64,000 nucleotides of DNA from Aradus depressus (Eukaryota; Arthropoda; Insecta; Hemiptera; Aradidae), in contig OY759215.1 in assembly GCA_963662175.1 (NCBI GenBank), positions 45,339,213 through 45,403,212 on the forward strand, written 5' to 3'. Shown here piece after piece: positions 42,405 through 53,339 of this stretch. Below the pieces are notes generated by a model that was not told the DNA's origin, ran no database searches, and saw only the letters and a program-made list of their open reading frames with translations. The number at the start of each line of letters is the position of its first letter. Within the stretch, counting starts at the first letter, position 1. The position numbers and the translations under genes are program-made.

Positions 42405-42690
42405 CAAAAAGACGTCCATGAATCATTGGCAACTTCCCCAGCGCGAATTATCCAACAAAGTTTTCGCTCTTCTTCGGAAATCAATTTACCGATTTGTTTA
42501 AAAATCAATATGTTTCATACCCAAGGGGACTGAATCCTCATATAAATTTCATGTTGAACCTTGATAACGTCGACAATTATTAGGGTTTTTGACTTAGGCC
42601 CTTCTTCTGATACCGCATTTTATTTGGTTGATTTGACTGAAAATCAATATGTGTCGGCCATATGTAGGGTTTATATACATATAAAATTGA
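42405..42690 (-). repeat. Family 3 copy, minus
   Basis: ACTTCCCCAGCGCGAATTAT, TTTTCGCTCTTCTTCGGAAA, CGTCGACAATTATTAGGGTT, TTGACTGAAAATCAATATGT, to TTTATATACATATAAAATTG. Confidence 0.75.
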
Positions 42691-43061
42691 GGAAGTGGGT
42701 GGAAGAAGGGTCTATAGGACCAAAGGTCCTTTTTGCGGAGAATGTATAATCGTGTCCGCCATGTCTCCATCTATTTATCTACCAAGTTTGGTATCGATAT
42801 ATAGTTTTGTAAGGTTGGAAGACCTGTTTTTATAACCAGCTGTGAGAGGTTTCATGTGAGTTATGTTTACTGTTTACTGCTCTATATCTGGTATTGTTTT
42901 ACTGTTGTTTAGTCTCTTATTGAATGCATATTTTTTGTGAGTTTGACAGAAAAAAAAGTAATAATGAGCTTTAATGAATTAAAAATAATAATAAAAACAA
43001 TGAGGAGTGGTGCGAAATACAAGCAGAGTGACAAGGAGCTAAAAAAAGGCCCCTGTAGTAT
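42691..43061. other. Intergenic DNA, nothing recognised
   Basis: A short phrase at 42880-42915 (TATTGTTTTACTGTTGTTTA) recurs inverted at 46290-46320. No gene. Confidence 0.3.
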
Positions 43062-43257
43062 GGGAGCCATGGTGGCCGTGCGGGCTAGAGCGCATAGGGC
43101 TTTGGTGGCATGGTCTCACCATGGTTTGCGGGTTCAAATCTCGTCCGGGAGTGAGTTTTATTTCGTAGATAAAACTCCCTCCCGGGGATGGATGTCGTAA
43201 ATAATTATATAACACAGTGACATGGCTAATATGCACCGAACATAAGGCCAAAAAAAA
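43062..43257 (+). mobile_element. tRNA-like SINE, family 2
   Basis: GGGAGCCATGGTGGCCGTGC, GGGTTCAAATCTCGTCCGGG (B-box with one change), GTGAGTTTTATTTCGTAGAT, GGATGGATGTCGTAAATAAT, and an end at CATAAGGCC plus A-run. Possible target duplication CTGTAGTA / CTGTAGCA (about 43053-43060 and 43264-43271). The 87- and 77-aa ORFs that overlap are incidental. Confidence 0.85.
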
Positions 43258-45052
43258 CAAATTCTGTAGCATCGTTCCTATTTGATTTTATTAATAAGAA
43301 GATGTCTCAGCTTCCGAATATCAATAAAATTGTTTTGTTATCGGATGCAGCAGGAGGTTATTTTGTGGTAATATTTGTGGTGAAAGAAAATAATATAGCA
43401 ATGTAAATCTAAAAAAAATATAATATATAATATTTCAATATATATTATTATATGATATTATATAAAATTGTTATTAATATATAATAATAACTGAAAATAT
43501 CGATCAATAAATAATATATATGTTGTCATATTGTCACAAAAAATAATATCATGTTTTTACCCATTTCAGGAGATACCGAACAGCTTATTTCATTTTTAAA
43601 TGACAAACTTAATCTACAAATGAATACGAATCGAAGCATTTCAACAACAAATTCGAAGTTTTCGACTAGTTTGGTAGTTTACCATCGACGCTGTATTCTC
43701 GCGGTATTTAGAGATACTACAATCACAATTGTATATATATATTATTTTAGCTATCACAAACCTATAATTTCATCTATAAAAAAAATTGAAGAACAATAAA
43801 TTTGAAATTTTAATTCCTTATACTAATTGTAATATTATAAAACAAATTTTAATCAAAATCAGTGCACTCTGCAGCAAATTTTTGAAAAAAAAAGCAGATG
43901 TTTACACATCAATTCTCGTGAGTACCGCGTCACTCACACATTTCCTTTTTGTAATGGTCGGAAAATATGAAATTCCATTAATAACTCAACAATGATTTTC
44001 TGACCGATAACATAACTTCTCGTGGAGATGTACCATGTTGTATCGAGGGGTCTCAATTATTGAAATGTTCTCTCAAGAGTAGTAGATTCTTTCGAAAGCG
44101 GCTATCCTGCCGAGACAGAACCAGCTATTTGGCATACAAGACATTTGCCATTTGTCTATGTGTGGTAACAGTGGAATAACTATAATAGGAAAGTGAGAGA
44201 GATCGAAAGATATACGATATGTTCTGCTACCTCAAACATTTCATATTTCCCTCCTCATTCATTAGCTCTTTTTGATATCATGGAAAGCGTTAATAATAAT
44301 TTTTAACATATATCCTTGGTGCCAAGTTATACAACGATTTAAATATGTCCTTTTTACAACATATCTCATGCCCTCTTGCGGACTGATTTACACCTATGAT
44401 ACATTTAGTCTGGATCTCTTAAATCGAGCAGCCTCTATGAACGTCCTAACAGATGTTATATGATGCTTGACTAAGTTGCCGTAGAGAACTAAGTGTTATT
44501 TACCTAAAGGAAGATGGCATACTCCTATAAATATCTTTGGCAAAGTTGAGTGGCATGCCAAATGCAACTCCGGAACAGATCTCAACGGTCGCCCTGGTAA
44601 CCTGCCTCGGCACCCCTTTGGCACACATAAATCAGACTATGTCTTCATTAAACATGATCCTCCTATATTCATTTACGCCACATTTGTTATACCGACTCTT
44701 CATAATCTATTACTTTCTTCTTCTTGTTTATTAAAATACAAGACATCCTCGTCGACATAATTTCATTACGAAACCTGTATTCCAGAAAATCTTAAATAAA
44801 CATGTTAAATCGTACAAGGGTATCGATGTTTAAGCAGATTTCTGATAAAGTTTTATTATTTTGCAGCTTTTTCGATGTGCTTCCCTCCAAAACTCTAAAG
44901 AAATGTCTTGTACTGTAGTCATTTCAGGAATCTATGTGTTTTTCTCAGTAACTGCGGATCGTAAGAAAGAAATACATCTGCACAAAATTAAATTTCCTAC
45001 AAATTTGGAACTTGTCGCTTTTATGAGGGACCATAAGTTTTTGAGACCCTTT
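43258..45052. other. Intergenic DNA, no gene supported
   Basis: About 1.8 kb with several 60-96-aa ORFs (43551, 44272, 44537, 44861), none with a recognisable domain. A very AT-rich patch with TATAATAT repeats lies at 43415-43520. Confidence 0.35.
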
Positions 45053-45345
45053 TTACTTCCTCAGCGATACGAAGTATACGGGAAGTTATGTAATCGGTCG
45101 AAAATTCTATGCAGAGTTTCATGTTTTCCAACCTCCGGATTCCAAAAATGAAAAAAAAAAAAAAAAAAAATCTGTATCTGCATGTGTCTGTGAACACAAT
45201 AACTCCCGATGTATAGACAGGAAAATTTATATGTGTTTCCAAAACCTTCTAAGGACGACACATTAATTTTAGCTAAATCGGCCAAAGGGGAGGGGAGGAA
45301 TAAAGGGGAGGCTCAACACAAAAACTGAATGCACTCAAGAGCAGT
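45053..45345 (+). repeat. Family 3 copy, first half
   Basis: Palindromic start ACTTCCTCAGCGATACGAAG, ATACGGGAAGTTATGTAATC, an A-run at 45151-45169, ACTCCCGATGTATAGACAGG, then GGGGAGGCTCAACACAAAAA. Joined to a second plus copy. Confidence 0.75.
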
Positions 45346-45359
45346 GAATGCATTGACAA

Positions 45360-45775
45360 GAAATTTCCGCTCAGAATTTCCATGTCGAGTTTTCAGCGGT
45401 ATTTCAAGTTTTCCGACCTGCTGATTCCAAAAATGAGAAGAAACAAATGTTTGTATATAAACACCATAACTTCCGATAGAATGAATGTATCATCTCAAAA
45501 TTGTATACGTGTATCCATAATCCTTTAACGACGAGATATACAAATTACAGCCTAATAACTACCAATGAATGAATCGGCATGAAATTGAAATTTTCAGTCA
45601 AATCAACCAAAGAAAAACAGGGTGTAACTCAAAAACCCTAAAATTTAATATTATGATTCAGAAGTTCCTTAGTAAGACATCTATTGATGTTCAACCAAAT
45701 CGTTCAATCGGATTCAAAGACAGTGCGGAAAAATATTTATTCTTGTTGGGGAAGTACATTACCAGTGATTCACCT
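45360..45775 (+). repeat. Family 3 copy, second, lacking its start
   Basis: CAGCGGTATTTCAAGTTTTC, CTTCCGATAGAATGAATGTA, AAGTTCCTTAGTAAGACATC, TTGGGGAAGTACATTACCAG, GATTCACC. Direct tandem with the copy before it. Confidence 0.75.
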
Positions 45776-46330
45776 ACAACTTTTCTTTATTTAAATATAT
45801 TTCACTTTATTTATTTATATAGTACATAAAAACAAGTTTATGGGAGCGCACAGAAAAAAGAAATAAATTATATCCAATAACCGCCGAAACTATTCATCAG
45901 ACGCCTCGGGAGCGAAAAGAAAAGAAAGAAGACAGTGCATATAGCATATGTCGCTGGCTCGATAACATTCTGTAACGTTATTTAGTAGCATATATATATA
46001 TTAAATAAAAATTTTATGAATCACCTTTTTAGGGGCTATTTCGATTCGTTCCGCACTCGGTATCATATATTCAGTTTGTTCCGCCTCATCACTAAATCAC
46101 AAACTTATTTCGCCAACCTTCATTTGTTTTCCCATCTTTATTATTTATGGTGTATATCATTTTGTTGTTTATTTATTTACAAATACAGATTTTTTTTGTT
46201 TTTTTATTTGCTTAATTTCTACAGTTTTGTAGTCGGGCGTGAGGAACAATAAATATTTTACGTAAATAACCTAGTGGTTCTAATCTATAATAATAAACAA
46301 CAGTAAAACAATACCACAGTATAGAGCAGG
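45776..46330. other. Intergenic DNA, nothing recognised
   Basis: AT-rich; a 78-aa plus ORF (46016-46252), rich in Phe and Tyr, has no domain. Confidence 0.3.
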
Positions 46331-46630
46331 ATAGGTTAGGTTTTATGACTCATGCCCGGGCTTTAACTACGTGGTCATATGGCCTACTACCAGAGCGCTC
46401 TTTCGTCATTCTGTTGGACCTGAGCCCGACTCGTCCTAAATTTTGCCTACTCTAAATTTTTATAGTAGCTAAGATTGTAGTAGCTTAATAACGTCCTATT
46501 CGAAGGACGGCGTGCTTAAGTTTATTTTACCTCCCAGATAAAATAAACTAAGGGCCTCGGCCGGGTTTCGAACCCACGAACTTCAGCTCAGTAAGCAGGC
46601 ACGCATACCAACTAAGCTACCGGCGCCCTC
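46331..46630 (-). mobile_element. SINE family 1A, internally deleted
   Basis: Minus strand: tail AAAACCTAACCTAT at 46331, 3' domain nearly intact, a deletion across the CCTAGGTGAATAAA and GGTACTCGTTAAAG part, B-box region GGTTCGAAACCCGGCC and head GGCGCCGGTAGCTTAGTTGG at 46630. Confidence 0.9.
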
Positions 46631-47419
46631 TGGCTGACATTTGAGTAAATATTACTTCAATTTCAATGACGCTGAGAAATGGAACGAAGGTATTGAAACA
46701 TTGAGACACTGTTGAGCTTGATAGGAACATTTTTACATCCGTTATCTACATAACAAAGTTAGTTCTCAGGCAAGATTGTTACAATACATAAATACTTCTG
46801 TAACGGCATAAAAACATTCTTTTAATTTGTATTGATGATTAAATCATCTAGTTTCACCAGTTCAATCATTGATAGCACTTAATTTCGTTAAATATTTTAT
46901 TATATCTCTTACTGTACATTGGACAACAAGGTCTTTATATTATTTTACGATGATTTTATATCAGTAGGGACTGGTTCTCATTATTATGTCACTAGAGTTA
47001 ATATGTAAATTCGATTTCTTCTCATCGGAAAAAGTCTTGGTAAGACGTTTAGAATAACTACTATGTGGAATGTTGATGAGACATCATCATTCTAAAATAT
47101 TTAAAAAAATGTGCAATGAGTCAGTGACGGAGATTTTGGGGCCCTGGGAGTTTTACTTTCAAAAAGACCCCCTACAGAAATTTGTTCAGAAAAACATTTT
47201 GGTTGAAGTTTGGTTTGGTATGACAAATAGTAAATAAATATTAAAAATATGTATTTGATCTTATTTATTATCGTATTTTCCCCAATAGTTATTGGTTATT
47301 ACTTTCGGATACCTGTAGTATAACAGTATAAGGATTTCTTTTTTTAGCTCTCGCCCATATCCCGCTAAAGATAGAATCCAACATTCTAAAATAGTGAGGA
47401 CATCCTACTGGGGTGGAAA
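46631..47419. other. Intergenic DNA, nothing recognised
   Basis: No recognisable feature. Confidence 0.3.
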
Positions 47420-47700
47420 TTGGTCTAGAGTGGGGTTAGTTCCTTGGAATAGGGGAGGAATTGGGATGCTTACTACTTTGCTCTGTTCCCAGCATCAGAA
47501 TCTACCAGGGACTGGCTTCCGGTGTCGGTGCCAGTAACCACAGCCACTGCGAAGCCAACCTCAGTTGGTGGTGTCGCTTGGAAGCAACCACCCCGATAGT
47601 ACCAGTTTTAGTTAAGGCTGTAAGAACCGCCCGCCCTCAGTTTCCAGAATGTATTGGCTTTCCTCTCTACGATCCCCTAAATGCGAGTTGACCCTTTACG
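47420..47700 (-). repeat. GC-rich retroposon-like block, minus
   Basis: Reverse complement contains GGGGTGGTTGCTTCCAAGCG followed by CGCAGTGGCTGTGG, matching GGGGTGGTTGCTTTCCAAGC then CGCAGTGGCTGAAGG at 48315-48380 on the plus strand. The two blocks are therefore related and in opposite orientation. Probably LINE-derived; the 76-aa ORF here is an incidental reading. Confidence 0.55.
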
Positions 47701-47704
47701 CGAT

Positions 47705-47920
47705 GATGTGCTTGTATGTCAGTGCTCTAACGGACAGTTGTGAGCGCTGTAAAGCAGAAATGATTGTAGATATGAAGTCGAAATTTGGGACGATGAAGTC
47801 ACATGGGCTAACTGATTAGATTTTGGCCGAAATTGGACGAAAATTGAGATAATTTTACTTTGGAACCTAAGTACATTTTACAAGATACCTAATCAAAAAT
47901 ATTTTCCAAGTAAGAGTTGT
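47705..47920 (+). repeat. Dispersed repeat family 7, copy
   Basis: TTGTGAGCGCTGTAAAGCAG, GATTGTAGATATGAAG, GACGAAAATTGAGATAATTT, followed by a 27-base A-run at about 47925-47951. Confidence 0.6.
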
Positions 47921-47999
47921 AGTGAAAAAAAAAAAAAAAAAAAAAAAAAAACATTTTTCATGAAATATTATTTTTTAGAGGTCGTCCGGTTCGAATTTT

Positions 48000-48560
48000 T
48001 GCATGATAGGTAGACTGGTGACGGGTTACTGGGCCCCTGATCAAAGGGACTGCCTAAATAGGCGCTATTTCTGGGTGGCTCTTAAACCGGGGTGAAGCTC
48101 CACCCTTAGCCCAGGAGATGGGGCTTAACGTTCCACTCATGTCTGGTCCGAGCGTTAAAGGCTGGGGGGACGAGCTCCTTAACCTCGCCTTGCTCAGATG
48201 ATAGTAAATCACCCGTTCTGCTCCTTGTGTTGAGCTTATAAGAGCACAAGGCTTTCCTTCATGGCACCGTTACCATTCTGGGTCTAAAAGCTAAGTCTAG
48301 TCTTAGCTATTTTGGTGCTACGGGGGTGGTTGCTTTCCAAGCGGCACCCACCATCTGGAGATGGAATCGCAGTGGCTGAAGGCCATGGACCAGCCCCGCA
48401 CAACTGACTTAAAATAGTAGGTAGGTCCCCAGGCCTAACGTTCTTGTACTCTAGTAGTTCTGCCCATTTCTTCGAGGAGGAAGGGATCCTCCCGGTGGGG
48501 TATGGGCTAGCCACCTGAAGTACCATCGAGTGTCGACCAAACCAAATAAAAAAAAAAAAA
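48000..48560 (+). mobile_element. GC-rich poly(A)-tailed retroposon
   Basis: About 560 bp of GC-rich DNA (GGGGTGAAGCTCCACCCTTA, GGCTGGGGGGACGAGCTCCT) ending AACCAAATAAAAAAAAAAAA at about 48560. Layout suggests a LINE-derived or short non-coding retroposon with untranslated-region sequence. I did not find target duplications, so the 5' end is approximate. The minus-strand 110-aa ORF is incidental. Confidence 0.6.
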
Positions 48561-49262
48561 ATCCTTATAGTATAGATATAAGATAGTAAAAAAAGACTGG
48601 GCGCCATAAGATTCACATTATTTTCTCAGACTTACATGATTTAGTTCAGAGAACATTTATTATACTATTTCGACGTATTATCTGAGACGTCACCTAACCA
48701 TTAGATCCATCTTTACGTCCTCATTTGGACATCACATTTGCATTTTATCACTGGTAGTATACGTTTTTTACGAGGAGTTTAATCGCAGAGGGTTTTCTTT
48801 TATATTTTTTTTATAAAAGTAAGTTACTCTTAATTTTTAAAACTACACCAACAGCAATCGCCCAGGCGTAAAAATCACAACAGATTTTTTCTTTTAATTC
48901 TCGGGATGCAGTTATGGGATTACGTTTAAAACAAGATAGCCTACTATTATTTTATTATTGTTATATTGTTTTTTTGTGGAATATAACACTAATAACACTT
49001 CTTACTATTTTTACGGTCCATAATGAGTGTTTATTTGTTTTTTTTTAGAAAAGAAAATAAGTGCAGGCTTAATTGAAAACCCAAATTCTACATATTATTG
49101 TCTCACGTAAAACAGAATATAATAACAAATCTTGATTTCATTCATCGGGAATATGACCATAAGTAAATTTGATTTGATACAATTTAAACAATATATACAT
49201 ATAATTAAATTAAAATATTTAATTCATTATATAGGTATATAACAAAAATAAAAATAAAATAA
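48561..49262. other. Intergenic DNA, nothing recognised
   Basis: AT-rich with short A/T runs; no gene. Confidence 0.3.
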
Positions 49263-49307
49263 AATAAGCGTAAGAAGCCCTTCAACTCGAGACCTCTTGG
49301 TTCTCTG

Positions 49308-49503
49308 TCATCCCCATCCCTCCAACTCAATGGAAACAGGGAAGGTCGTGGGGCTCGAGTGATCGCCCGCTTGCCCCGCTAGTCCCTGTTCAGCAGTGGA
49401 GGCAGGAATTTCCAAGTCATTATGGAGGATATGGTTGGAAACATAGAAGGGTGCAATTGTTCTTAGGATTTTAAATTGGAAAGACTGGATATGTTTTATA
49501 TTA
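49308..49503 (-). pseudogene. Jockey-type LINE RT C-terminal fragment
   Basis: Minus-strand frame without its own start reads IKHIQSFQFKILRTIAPFYV followed by SNHILHNDLEIPASTAEQ and then diverges to a stop at 49308-49310. The pattern I-Q-x-F-Q-x-K-I-L-R-x-I followed by P-F/W-Y/F-VSN-x-x-L/I-H-x-DL-x-IP is typical of the region just after the RT domain in Jockey-clade LINEs. The usual downstream H-x-NP and RLKR region is missing, replaced by unrelated GC-rich sequence. It is a fossil, and is better preserved than the relic at 41215-41640. Confidence 0.75.
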
Positions 49504-50284
49504 GATGGCTTAGAGAAAATTATAAAAAAAATGTATGGTTTTCGTTCATGTCAAGGAAATAACATCCCAGCTGTACGAAGTGTACCGGAAGTTTTATAAT
49601 CAATCAGAAACTGAGCGAGTGAGTGTCTTCATGGTGATGATGATGATGGGTACAACTAAAACTCAAATCTTGGATCAAATCAAAAATCTTGGGTTCCGAC
49701 ATGAGAGGGCGAGGTTCACAAAACTACCTAAATTACAATATTTCTTATATAAATAAAGGTAGGTATATAATGTTAAAATATAGACGACTGCAAAGTCCAT
49801 TCTCTCTTCAACTGAACCACAGCCGTATTTCTTCAAGGCATTTAGATCAACTTTTCCACTTTCAAGAAATAGTTTTTACTGTAATTTCTTTCAAATTATT
49901 AACCAATTTTCCATTATTTTGTGTCAGTTGTAATAAATGTCGTAATAACAAAGTAATTATAGTAATAAGAATAATAGTTGGTATATTGAACGTCTGACAT
50001 TTTTAAATTGTATCCAGGCTCTTATCTGTGTTAGCTTTAATTGACATGTCGGCTTCTCAAGGCTCCGTTACCGCCATACCTAGCAGAAAAAAATATCTTA
50101 TTGTAAAAAAATGTCGAGGTATAGATCCAGGTTCAGACATAGTTTCGGTCGACCTGATAAAGCGGACCTGGAAGGAAGTTTTGGGGGTGGCGATTGTAGT
50201 TTTACCGGAAATAGAAATAGTATCAAAGAGACTAAATTTCGTGTTCGGTTCAGGTAGCAAAGTATGTAATTGATAAAATATAAC
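49504..50284. other. Intergenic DNA with a short family 3 start
   Basis: 49566-49620 (CCCAGCTGTACGAAGTGTAC, then TTATAATCAATCAGAAACTG) is the beginning of a family 3 copy. Overlapping ORFs on both strands at 50028-50273 (81 and 67 aa) have no recognised domain. Confidence 0.35.
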
Positions 50285-50876
50285 TTCTCTGAAATTTAAC
50301 AGGTGTCATCCTCATGAGAATTTGAATTTAAATATATATTTCAAATCTATATATTCATTACATCGGTTATTAGAACTTTTATGTTATTAATCCCCCCCCG
50401 CCCTTCGATTTGTCAGAAAACAAATGAGTGTTCTTATGGAGTTCTGGAGAATACATGTAACATATCTGTTGCGTGTAATCGTGTTAACAGACACACAGGA
50501 TTTTTTGTACATTTTTTACTAACGAGTAAATCAAGCAAACATCTAGAAAAATTGGTTTCAAAACAACAGTTCAGGTTGGTTTTCAGCGTGTACCTCGCAA
50601 ACCGGGTGGCCCTCAAAAAAATGTATTGTGTATAAAATGTGTCATTCAGTTTTCTCTACAATATGTATTGTCAGCATACATTTTCAGCCAAATTGATCAA
50701 AGAAAAGGGGGAGCCTTCGCAAACAAATTCTAAGAACTGCCGTTGTAATGAATTTACATGAAATTTCATATGTAAATTCAAAGAGGAAAATCAGAAAAAC
50801 TAAAATAACTGCTAGTGTAATAAATGTATGAATACAAAATTTAGGAAGAGAATTGGGAAGTCCCTAAATAAGTCAA
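50285..50876. repeat. Family 3 variant pieces in opposite orientation
   Basis: 50285-50530 is minus-oriented family 3 (TTCATTACATCGGTTATTAG, GTGTTAACAGACACACAGG) followed by a variant end CATCTAGAAAAATTGGTTTC and GTGTATAAAATGTGTCATTC, shared with 57650-57760. From 50680 a plus-oriented piece runs to 50876 and resumes at 51299. Confidence 0.65.
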
Positions 50877-51286
50877 TTTTTTTTTTTTTTTTTTGCGGGT
50901 GCTCTGGCTATTTACCCGGCCCGCTCATCGCCGGGGAAGGAGGTAATAATCAATTGATTTTATTTCAATTTAAGTAATTTTAATTTGTTGCTATGGGTTT
51001 CGGCGCGACAGCCTCTGGTCTCTTGCGGGACAGACTGGCCCTCCCAGACCCCCTTGTGTTGCGGCTGCCTGGTGGCGCCGAGAAAGCTCGGGATCAGTGG
51101 AGTGGGGGGCTGCTTCTACATTGCGGTCGCCGGGGGTAGTACTCGGGCCTGGCCTGTCAATCTCCTCCGGCGCCGGGTCAAAGGGCTTTCTTCTGTTCCC
51201 GCCAGGAGGTAACAAGTGTCAGACCCAGATACGATCCTGTCGCGCGAATCAACTCCACCCTAGACCTGTCGTACAGCGGACAGTAA
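50877..51286 (-). mobile_element. GC-rich retroposed insert with 12-bp TSD and poly(A)
   Basis: TAAATAAGTCAA occurs at 50865-50876 and again at 51287-51298. On the minus strand the insert runs from GTCCGCTGTACGACAGGTC to GCCAGAGCACCCGC and about 18 A. A minus-strand frame (50991-51215) reads MLPPGGNRRKPFDPAPEEID and is Pro/Arg rich before a stop, after which a 3'-UTR-like stretch precedes the tail. This is compatible with the 5'-truncated end of a LINE whose last codons are not diagnostic. Inserted within family 3. Confidence 0.85.
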
Positions 51287-51298
51287 TAAATAAGTCAA

Positions 51299-51400
51299 CT
51301 ATAGATTTTTAGCCGAAACGGTCGATTGGTTTGGAGAGAGAGCAAAAATGTAGTTGATTTATTTGAGTAGAGGAAGTACAATTCCCAGTGATTTACCAGG
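51299..51400 (+). repeat. Family 3 3'-end fragment
   Basis: TTTTTAGCCGAAACGGTCGA, GAGAGAGAGCAAAAATG, GAGGAAGTACAATTCCCAGT, GATTTACCAGG. Continues the piece before the retroposed insert. Confidence 0.75.
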
Positions 51401-51868
51401 AACTTTTTTCAATTATTTTGTTCATTTTCTTTCTCATGAAAACGTGCTGCTATGAGGTCCCTGACCTCCGGTTCAGCTTAAAACTAATCAAGTCCTCTGA
51501 ATTTATATAAATTGTTAATTTTAGTTTATTTAATTTAGTAGTAGTGGAAGGGAGAGAGGAAGGAATGAGAGAGGTGGCTACTGCGGTAAGGAAGATGGGA
51601 AACAGGAACTCTTGGAGGCAGGCCCACCAGGAGGTCCTGGCAGCTTATTATCCTGCCAGTCCAGGAGGCGCTCCTCTCCTGGTCACTTCCTCACACGGGA
51701 ATTAATTCCAGAGCCTTCATCAGCCCTGCCTCATACCAAGCTCCCATATCGCATCATCACCACTGCTATGCCCAAGGTAGCCAAGGAATTAAATAATATA
51801 AATAACTGCTAAATGGCCTTAGTAGGAAATCATTTTAGAATTTGTAAACAGTCTGAGACCCTTATTAC
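51401..51868. other. Intergenic DNA with a GC-rich patch
   Basis: 51540-51790 is GC-rich (GGCCCACCAGGAGGTCCTGG). A 66-aa plus ORF (51612-51812) has no recognisable domain. Confidence 0.3.
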
Positions 51869-52866
51869 TTCCCCAGCTCTACGAAGTATAGGGGAAGTTA
51901 TTTAATCGATCAGAAAATTTTATGTTTTCTGACTCCCTGATTTCCTGAAAATGAAAAACATTCCTCATTGTCAATGTGTCTGTGAAAACACGTGTATTCA
52001 TTACTCCATAAGGACAACAGTTCTTTTTTTTTTTAGGGCATTATTCACGAATATACCATCAAGCCATATAGTTTCAATTAATTTTCATCCTTTATTTCCC
52101 ATTTCTTGAACAATATTTTGTCTTTTTAATAGACATTTTCAAGTTCATTAAAATTTTCTGAAAAACATATTAACATACAATTACCTATAACTTACACCAC
52201 GCCATTTTGTCATTTTGGCTTATATTTAATCTTTATCATTAATTTAAGTACAATTATTTTTTTTTAAATATATATTTCTTACCTTACATAACGTCAAAAG
52301 ATTGTTTAATTTAAATCATTCTTCGTTATTAAACAAAGTGTGTCATTTATCTATATCTTTCTTTTATCTTTTATCATTGTTCTCCTAAAATCAAAATATG
52401 TAGATTCTTTAATTTCTCACAATAATCCTACTCAAAAAACCATTTATTTATTATTTGCATAATATTATTTTAAATAATTACCATAACATTTTTTTGAGGA
52501 ACCCATACGTAATCCCCACTACATTCTTGGGTAACCTAACCAGAGGTAATTAATTCAAATCGATATTAAAAACATTTTTTCGATTTATATGATTTCATTC
52601 TTTTAAATAAATTGTTTTTTTTATTCTATTCTTTTCCATTATATATTTATGTTATTTTGTTTTTTTGGATCTTTCATTATTGTATTTCCCAATTTTTTTT
52701 TTTTTTATTTAAAAAAAACAACAGTTCTTGTTTTTCACTCAAATTGACCATAGGAAAGAGGGGATTAGAGGGTTTTAACAACAATAACTCGAATAACTGT
52801 CGATGTAATGAATATCTAAGTGAGGGAAAAAAATAGTTTATTCACTCGTGCTGGGGAAGTACATTG
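51869..52866 (+). repeat. Family 3 copy split by a retroposed insert
   Basis: Left part 51869-52013 (ACTTCCCCAGCTCTACGAAG start palindrome) and right part 52730-52866 (CACTCAAATTGACCATAGGA, then GTGCTGGGGAAGTACATTG). The insert between has a perfect 12-bp duplication. Confidence 0.85.
52026..52717 (-). mobile_element. Unknown retroposed insert (692 bp), 12-bp TSD, poly(A)
   Basis: ACAACAGTTCTT at 52014-52025 is repeated at 52718-52729. The plus strand begins with a T-run, so the insert is a minus-strand copy of a polyadenylated RNA. It is very AT-rich, with no RT, SINE head or reading frame I recognise. It may be a processed copy of a host transcript's 3' UTR or the 3' UTR of an unrecognised LINE. 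The 74-aa plus ORF (52612-52836) crosses its boundary and is incidental. Confidence 0.85.
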
Positions 52867-52970
52867 AAATTGAATTGAAAGACAATTTTGATGGATGGGT
52901 AAGAGAGATGATAAAAGTAAAGGAAAATAATGTAAAAATAAAAATAAAAGATATTAAGAACGGATAGGAT

Positions 52971-53297
52971 TTAAGGTGGCAGTAAGTCGCGGATCCATCT
53001 TCTCTTCAACTTTCGTGGGGGGTTTTGTGGTAAGTGTTGTGAAGAAAAAGTACGTATTTCTGGATTTGTATGTGTGTAAAGTTTTCTAAAAAAACGTATG
53101 TAAGTAGTCTGTATTGTGTCGGGTACTGTGTGTATCATAAGATCGTTATGAAGTGTTCTGTTGTTTATGTATGGGGGGCACTGTGTTATCAGTCTCAGGG
53201 TTTTTGACTGAAACTCCTGAATTCGTTTGATGTTGGATGCTTTTGCTGAACCGTATATCTGTGATCCGTATATCCATAATGGTCTGAGTAAGTAAGG
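52971..53297 (-). pseudogene. Jockey-type LINE RT C-terminus, open over 108 codons
   Basis: A frame with no start codon runs from 53297 to a TAA at 52971-52973. It reads PYLLRPLWIYGSQIYGSAKA, then SNIKRIQEFQSKTLRLITQC, PPYINNRTLHNDLMIHTVPD, later KLYTHTNPEIRTFSSQHLPQ and NPPRKLKRRWIRDLLPP. This is the part of Jockey-clade Pol that follows the RT palm, with the W-x-YG-x-Q-x-Y/LG, FQSK-x-LR, HNDL and NPPR-x-LKR landmarks in order. The stop lies a few codons after RLKR-type sequence, as in intact family members, so this is a 5'-truncated but still open tail. It closely resembles the copy at 54412-54864. Confidence 0.85.
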
Positions 53298-53339
53298 TTA
53301 ATTAGTTTAATTATAATTTAAATATGCATAATGTATCAT

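Noticed and set aside
43039..43272. 77-aa and 87-aa ORFs
   Set aside because: Both read through a family 2 SINE; similarity between such ORFs in different places reflects the SINE, not a protein family.
48284..48616. 110-aa minus-strand ORF
   Set aside because: Antisense to a poly(A)-tailed plus-strand retroposon; begins in its poly(A) and flanking DNA.
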